From assembly GCF_002934065.1 (NCBI RefSeq), contig NZ_CP018049.1, forward strand, positions 5,516,501 to 5,580,500: DNA of 64,000 nt, written 5' to 3'. The position numbers and the translations under genes are program-made. How positions within the stretch are numbered: position 1 is the stretch's first letter; each line of letters begins with the position of its first letter. A model generated the notes under the pieces. It was not told the origin of the DNA. It was given only the letters and a program-made list of their open reading frames with translations, and did no database searches. This document shows positions 60,249-64,000 of the stretch, one piece after another. Source of the stretch: Pseudomonas orientalis. Its GTDB lineage: Bacteria; Pseudomonadota; Gammaproteobacteria; Pseudomonadales; Pseudomonadaceae.

Positions 60249-63200
60249 GGGACTTGCTCCAATAAGCGATGCTCTCGAGCAATACCGACTCCTGGTACGG
60301 TTTGCCGAGGTAGTCGTTGACGCCGATGGCCATGGCGCGGTCGCGGTGTTTCTGGCCGGTGCGCGAGGTGATCATGATGATCGGCAGGCGCATCAGGCGC
60401 GGGTCGTTGCGCACCTGGATCGCCACTTCAAAACCGTCCATGCGCGGCATTTCGATGTCGAGCAGCATCAGGTCCGGGGTGTGTTCTTCGAGCAGGGCAA
60501 GGGCGTCGATGCCGTCCTTGGCGGTCAGCACGTTCATGCCGTTGCGCTCCAGCAGGCGGCTGGTGACTTTGCGCACGGTGACCGAATCGTCCACCACCAG
60601 CACCAGCAGCGGGCGCTTTTTCAGCGGGTCGTTGAGGGTCAGTGGCGTGTCCACCGACTGCGCCGGCAACGCCGGTGGTCGCGCGCGGATGTGCGCCAAC
60701 AGGTCGATAATCAGCACCACGCGCCCATCGCCCAGGATCGTCGCGCCGGACAAGCCCTGCACCCCGGCAAACTGCGGCCCCAGGCCCTTGACCACGATCT
60801 CGCGCGTCCCTGCCATGGCATCCACATGCACCGCCACATGCCGCTCGTTGCACTGCATCAGCAACACCGGCACCGGCTGGTACTGGCCGAGCAGCTTGGG
60901 ACGACTGACGGTGTGCAACAGGTCGCCGAGGTAAAACAGTTCGTAGCGTTGGCCGGCGTATTCATAGCGCGGCGGGTCCTGCTGGTAGTGCCCGGCCAAT
61001 TCATGGGGCAGCACACGCACCAGGCCCTCAATGGTATTGAGCGCAATCGCGTATTGATCGTCCGCGCATTGCACCATCAGGGCCCGATTGACCGACACGG
61101 TAAACGGCAGGCGAATCCTGAAATGCACGCCCACGCCCGGGATCGAGTCGATCACCATCGAGCCACCGAGCTGGCGCACTTCCTCATGCACCACGTCCAT
61201 GCCCACGCCGCGTCCGGAAATCTGGGTGATCTTTTCCGCCGTGGAAAACCCCGGTTGCAGGATGAACTGCAGCACGTCGCGGTCGCTGATCTCTTGATCG
61301 GGGTCGAGCAGGCCGCGCTTGATCGCCTTGCGGCGCACGGCTTCAAGGGGCACCCCCGCGCCGTCGTCGCGCATGTCGAAGACGATATCGCCGCCTTCGT
61401 GGGTCAGGTCCAAGGTGATGCGGCCCTTCTCTGGCTTGCCCGCCTGCAGGCGCACCTCGCGGGACTCAAGGCCATGGTCGACGGCGTTGCGCAGCATGTG
61501 TTCCAACGGCGCCGCCATACGCTCCAGCACGTTGCGGTCCATCTCGCCCTCGGCATTGCCGATCACGAATTCCACGTCCTTGCCCAGCTCATCGGCTACC
61601 TGGCGCACGATGCGCTTGAGGCGCGGCAGCATGCGCTCGAACGGCACCATGCGCGTGCGCATCAGGCCTTCCTGCAATTGGGTGTTGATGCGCGCCTGTT
61701 GCTGCAACAAGTCGTGGGCGTCCTGGTTGCGGCGCTCGAGGGTTTCCTTGAGGTCGAGCAAGTCGGAGGCGGATTCGGACAGCGCGCGGGACAATTGCTG
61801 CAATTGCGAATGGCGGTCCATTTCCAGCGGGTCGAACTCTTCGTAGCCCAGGCGCTCGGCCTCGGCCTGCTGGCGACTGAAAAGACCGCTCTGGGTTTCG
61901 CTGTCGAGGCGGCGCAGCTGATCGCGCATGCGCTCGATGGTGGTTTCTACCTCTGTGAGCGCGGTGCGCGCATCGTTGACCTGCTGCTCGATACGGCCAC
62001 GGAAGATCGAGGTTTCGCCGGCCAGGTTGACCAGGTCGTCGAGCAGTTCGGCGGAGATCTTCACCATGTCGGCAGCCGGATCGACCACCGTCTCCGCCTT
62101 ACCCGCCGGCAACGCCACCGGCACCACCGGCTCTTCGCCCGGGTGCACCAGGCTCTTGATGCGCTCGATCAGCTTGTCCACCGAGCCCACCGGCAAGCCG
62201 TCCGCCACGGCGTCGATCATCTGCGCCAGGCGGTCATGGCAACCCTGCAACAACGCGAACAGTTCGGGCGACGGCGCCAGCAGCCCGGCGGACAGCCCTT
62301 CGTAGAGAAACTCCAGCTCGTGGGCCAGGTCGCCAATCGGGCCGATCTCGACCATGCGTGCGCCACCCTTGAGGGTGTGCAGGTCACGCAGCAGGGTTTC
62401 GACCTCCTGGCGGTTGCCGGGCTCGGCCTGCCAGCGCAGCAATGCACTGCCTGAACTGTCGAGAATATCGGCAGCTTCCTCGAGGAAAATATCCAGCAGC
62501 TCGGGGTCGGCGCCCGAGGGTTGCGGCGCTGCAACCGGGGCCGTCGGCAGACTGCTCTGGCGCAGTTCGCGCAACCTGGCGACCAGCTCAACACTGTCGC
62601 TCAACGGCTGCTGCCCGAGCAGCTCGTCAAGTTGCAAAGCCAGGCGTTCATGACTGGCCATCAGTGCCTGGGACAGCTCGGTGGAGTAGCTGTAGCGACG
62701 GTCCACCAGGCCTTCATAGACGCATTCCAGCTCCTGGGCCAGATCGCCCACCGCGTCGATTTCGGCCATGCGCGCGCCGCCCTTGAGGGTGTGCAAGTCG
62801 CGCTGCAACGAGGACAACGGCGCCATGCCCTCGGGCTCCAGCAACCAGCGCTTGAGGGACTGCCCGGCGCTGTCGAGGATATCCACGGCCTCTTCAAGGA
62901 AGATGTCGACGATCTCGTCGTCCATCGCCGTGTGCCGGCTCAGTTGCTCGGTCGCGGCGCCCAGCTCGGCGATGCTCGGGGCGCGGTTGCCGTCACGTGT
63001 GATCAGGCCGGTGGCGGACGGATCGAGGGCGTCATCGAGCAATTCGCGCAGGGCCTGGACCCGTGCCGGCGCCGGGCTGATTTCCTGCCCGGCTGCCAGT
63101 TGGTCGAGCATGGTGATCAACGCTTCATGGGCCTGCTCGGCCTCATGGAAAAACCGTTCGCTGACCGCCAGGCTGCTCTCTTCCACCGCGCCATACAGGT

Positions 63201-64000
63201 CGAGCAAGGCTTCGCACAGTTGATCGATAGGGTGCAGGTCGGCAAGGTGCGCGCCCTCGCCCAGGGTGGTCAGTTCGTCCAGCAGCGCGGTGAGCTCCTG
63301 GCGCTCGCCGGGGTGTTGCTGCCAGCGACGCAGCAGGCTTTCGGCGTCGAGCAGGATGTCCATGCCCCGGGCCAGGAAGTTGGTGATCAGGTGCGGATCG
63401 CGCTTGACGTGCGGGCCGGTGCTGGGGCCGTTGAGCAGTGCTTCAAGCTGTTGGTCCAACAGGCTTTGGGTGCGCTTGATCAAGTCCGCCGCGCCCTTGA
63501 TCGGCGCCAGGGGATGGCTGTCCAGTTCACGCAGCCCGCGCTGGAACACGCTTTCGGCTTCCAGCAACAGCTCGACTTCATCCAGGTCCAGCGGCAGGCG
63601 ATGGGCCTTGTATTCGCGGGTCAGGTGGTCGAGGGGCCGCGCCAGTTCGGCCATGGGCAACACGCCGGCCATGTAGGCGCTGCCCTTGAGGGTGTGCAGG
63701 GCGCGTTGCAGTTCATCGGTAACCTGCAGCGGCACGTGTTCGGCGGCCTGTTGCAGGAACTGGTTGAGGCTGTCCAGATGGCTCTGGGCTTCGTTGCGGA
63801 AGATCTCCAGCAGCATCGGGTCGTGCGGTTCGGCAACCGCTACCTGTGCGCCGCTGGCCAAGGCGTGGGCGCGGGCAGCGAGGGCGTCGACCTCATCGCG
63901 CTGGCGCTGTCGGCCGGTGGCGAAGTCGGCGATCAGCTCCGGCAGCAACGCCACCGCTTCGTCCAGCACCTGCCGCACCTCGGGGCCGATCGCCACGCTG
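60241..64000 (-). CDS. chpA: Hybrid chemosensory histidine kinase ChpA (N-terminal part outside window)
   Basis: 1252 visible residues; the frame is open to the window edge, so a GTG at 63996 is only internal. Domains in order: Hpt with HTLKGSAYM (His101 of the visible part), a second with HTLKGGARMAEI (about 405), a third with HTLKGGARMVEI (about 545); CheA-like dimerisation (NLAGETSIFRGRIEQQV), ATPase with MLRNAVDHGLESREV (N box), MRDDGAGVP and SGRGVGMDVV; a CheW domain; and a C-terminal receiver with VVDDSVTVRKV, LLDIEMPRMDG, ITSR and GKPY. More Hpt domains are expected upstream. In P. aeruginosa ChpA controls type IV pili and cAMP via PilG/PilH. Confidence 0.93.
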   Translation of the reverse strand, partial: SVAIGPEVRQVLDEAVALLPELIADFATGRQRQRDEVDALAARAHALASGAQVAVAEPHDPMLLEIFRNEAQSHLDSLNQFLQQAAEHVPLQVTDELQRALHTLKGSAYMAGVLPMAELARPLDHLTREYKAHRLPLDLDEVELLLEAESVFQRGLRELDSHPLAPIKGAADLIKRTQSLLDQQLEALLNGPSTGPHVKRDPHLITNFLARGMDILLDAESLLRRWQQHPGERQELTALLDELTTLGEGAHLADLHPIDQLCEALLDLYGAVEESSLAVSERFFHEAEQAHEALITMLDQLAAGQEISPAPARVQALRELLDDALDPSATGLITRDGNRAPSIAELGAATEQLSRHTAMDDEIVDIFLEEAVDILDSAGQSLKRWLLEPEGMAPLSSLQRDLHTLKGGARMAEIDAVGDLAQELECVYEGLVDRRYSYSTELSQALMASHERLALQLDELLGQQPLSDSVELVARLRELRQSSLPTAPVAAPQPSGADPELLDIFLEEAADILDSSGSALLRWQAEPGNRQEVETLLRDLHTLKGGARMVEIGPIGDLAHELEFLYEGLSAGLLAPSPELFALLQGCHDRLAQMIDAVADGLPVGSVDKLIERIKSLVHPGEEPVVPVALPAGKAETVVDPAADMVKISAELLDDLVNLAGETSIFRGRIEQQVNDARTALTEVETTIERMRDQLRRLDSETQSGLFSRQQAEAERLGYEEFDPLEMDRHSQLQQLSRALSESASDLLDLKETLERRNQDAHDLLQQQARINTQLQEGLMRTRMVPFERMLPRLKRIVRQVADELGKDVEFVIGNAEGEMDRNVLERMAAPLEHMLRNAVDHGLESREVRLQAGKPEKGRITLDLTHEGGDIVFDMRDDGAGVPLEAVRRKAIKRGLLDPDQEISDRDVLQFILQPGFSTAEKITQISGRGVGMDVVHEEVRQLGGSMVIDSIPGVGVHFRIRLPFTVSVNRALMVQCADDQYAIALNTIEGLVRVLPHELAGHYQQDPPRYEYAGQRYELFYLGDLLHTVSRPKLLGQYQPVPVLLMQCNERHVAVHVDAMAGTREIVVKGLGPQFAGVQGLSGATILGDGRVVLIIDLLAHIRARPPALPAQSVDTPLTLNDPLKKRPLLVLVVDDSVTVRKVTSRLLERNGMNVLTAKDGIDALALLEEHTPDLMLLDIEMPRMDGFEVAIQVRNDPRLMRLPIIMITSRTGQKHRDRAMAIGVNDYLGKPYQESVLLESIAYWSKSHA

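Noticed and set aside
60220..62454. 744-residue open frame on the plus strand over chpA
   Set aside because: It is antisense to clear Hpt, kinase, CheW and receiver motifs; the product is low-complexity and matches no fold that I know.

Overview
The window is about 64 kb of chromosome from a fluorescent Pseudomonas, most likely the P. fluorescens group. The evidence is GC-rich coding sequence, Pseudomonas gene neighbourhoods (metK/regulator/tkt/epd/pgk/fba; ahcY/metF/rhlE/bioA/rsmE/chpC/chpA), and about sixteen REP/REPIN sites built on GTGGGAGGGGGCTTGC arms. Genes are densely packed on both strands. I see no rRNA, tRNA, CRISPR array, insertion sequence or prophage.

Layout. 0-13.5 kb: a TldD/PmbA-family protein cut by the window edge, an RhlA-like acyltransferase with a DHA2 efflux pump, dbpA, a YhiN/BaiN flavoprotein, yccS, an orphan solute-binding protein, elaA, a YgjP-type metallopeptidase with a small winged-helix partner, and a REC-PAS-GGDEF-EAL protein. 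13.7-17.2 kb: a family 7 alginate lyase, a hipBA toxin-antitoxin module bracketed by 192-bp direct repeats, and a DUF6124-like small protein with a structured leader. 17.2-26.1 kb: the carbon-metabolism genes fba, pgk, epd and tkt, then an ArsR-methyltransferase regulator with metK. 26.3-35.9 kb: ligB, a DUF1090 protein, a c-type cytochrome, mltA, a large repeated element, a MAPEG protein, an NhaP-type antiporter, a formate/nitrite-type channel, an ExoU-like phospholipase and a thioesterase. 36.1-49.9 kb: a SAH riboswitch with ahcY, then metF, a glycosyltransferase-like gene, a solute-binding protein, rhlE, yceI with cytochrome b561, bioA, rsmE, a DadA-like oxidase with a LysR regulator, and a hemolysin III protein. 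50-58.2 kb: the malonate decarboxylase system (mdcR, mdcABCDEGH, madLM). 58.4-64 kb: a second DUF6124-like gene with the same leader architecture, remnants of higBA, and the end of the Chp chemosensory operon (chpC and the C-terminal half of chpA).

How the genes work together. MetK makes SAM, AhcY recycles SAH and MetF supplies methyl groups, so the SAM cycle is represented by three enzymes. It has two visible kinds of control: a palindrome in front of the ArsR-methyltransferase/metK pair, and a SAH riboswitch in front of ahcY. The mdc genes form one translationally coupled operon for malonate uptake and decarboxylation.

Most notable observation. The two DUF6124-like genes (16893-17186 and 58453-58692) are preceded by leaders of the same four-stem design with a UUCG hairpin. 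In each, a loop segment is complementary over 10 nt to that gene's own Shine-Dalgarno region. The paired sequences differ completely between the two copies, which is compensatory covariation and points to an RNA switch controlling translation. I do not know a named RNA family that matches it.
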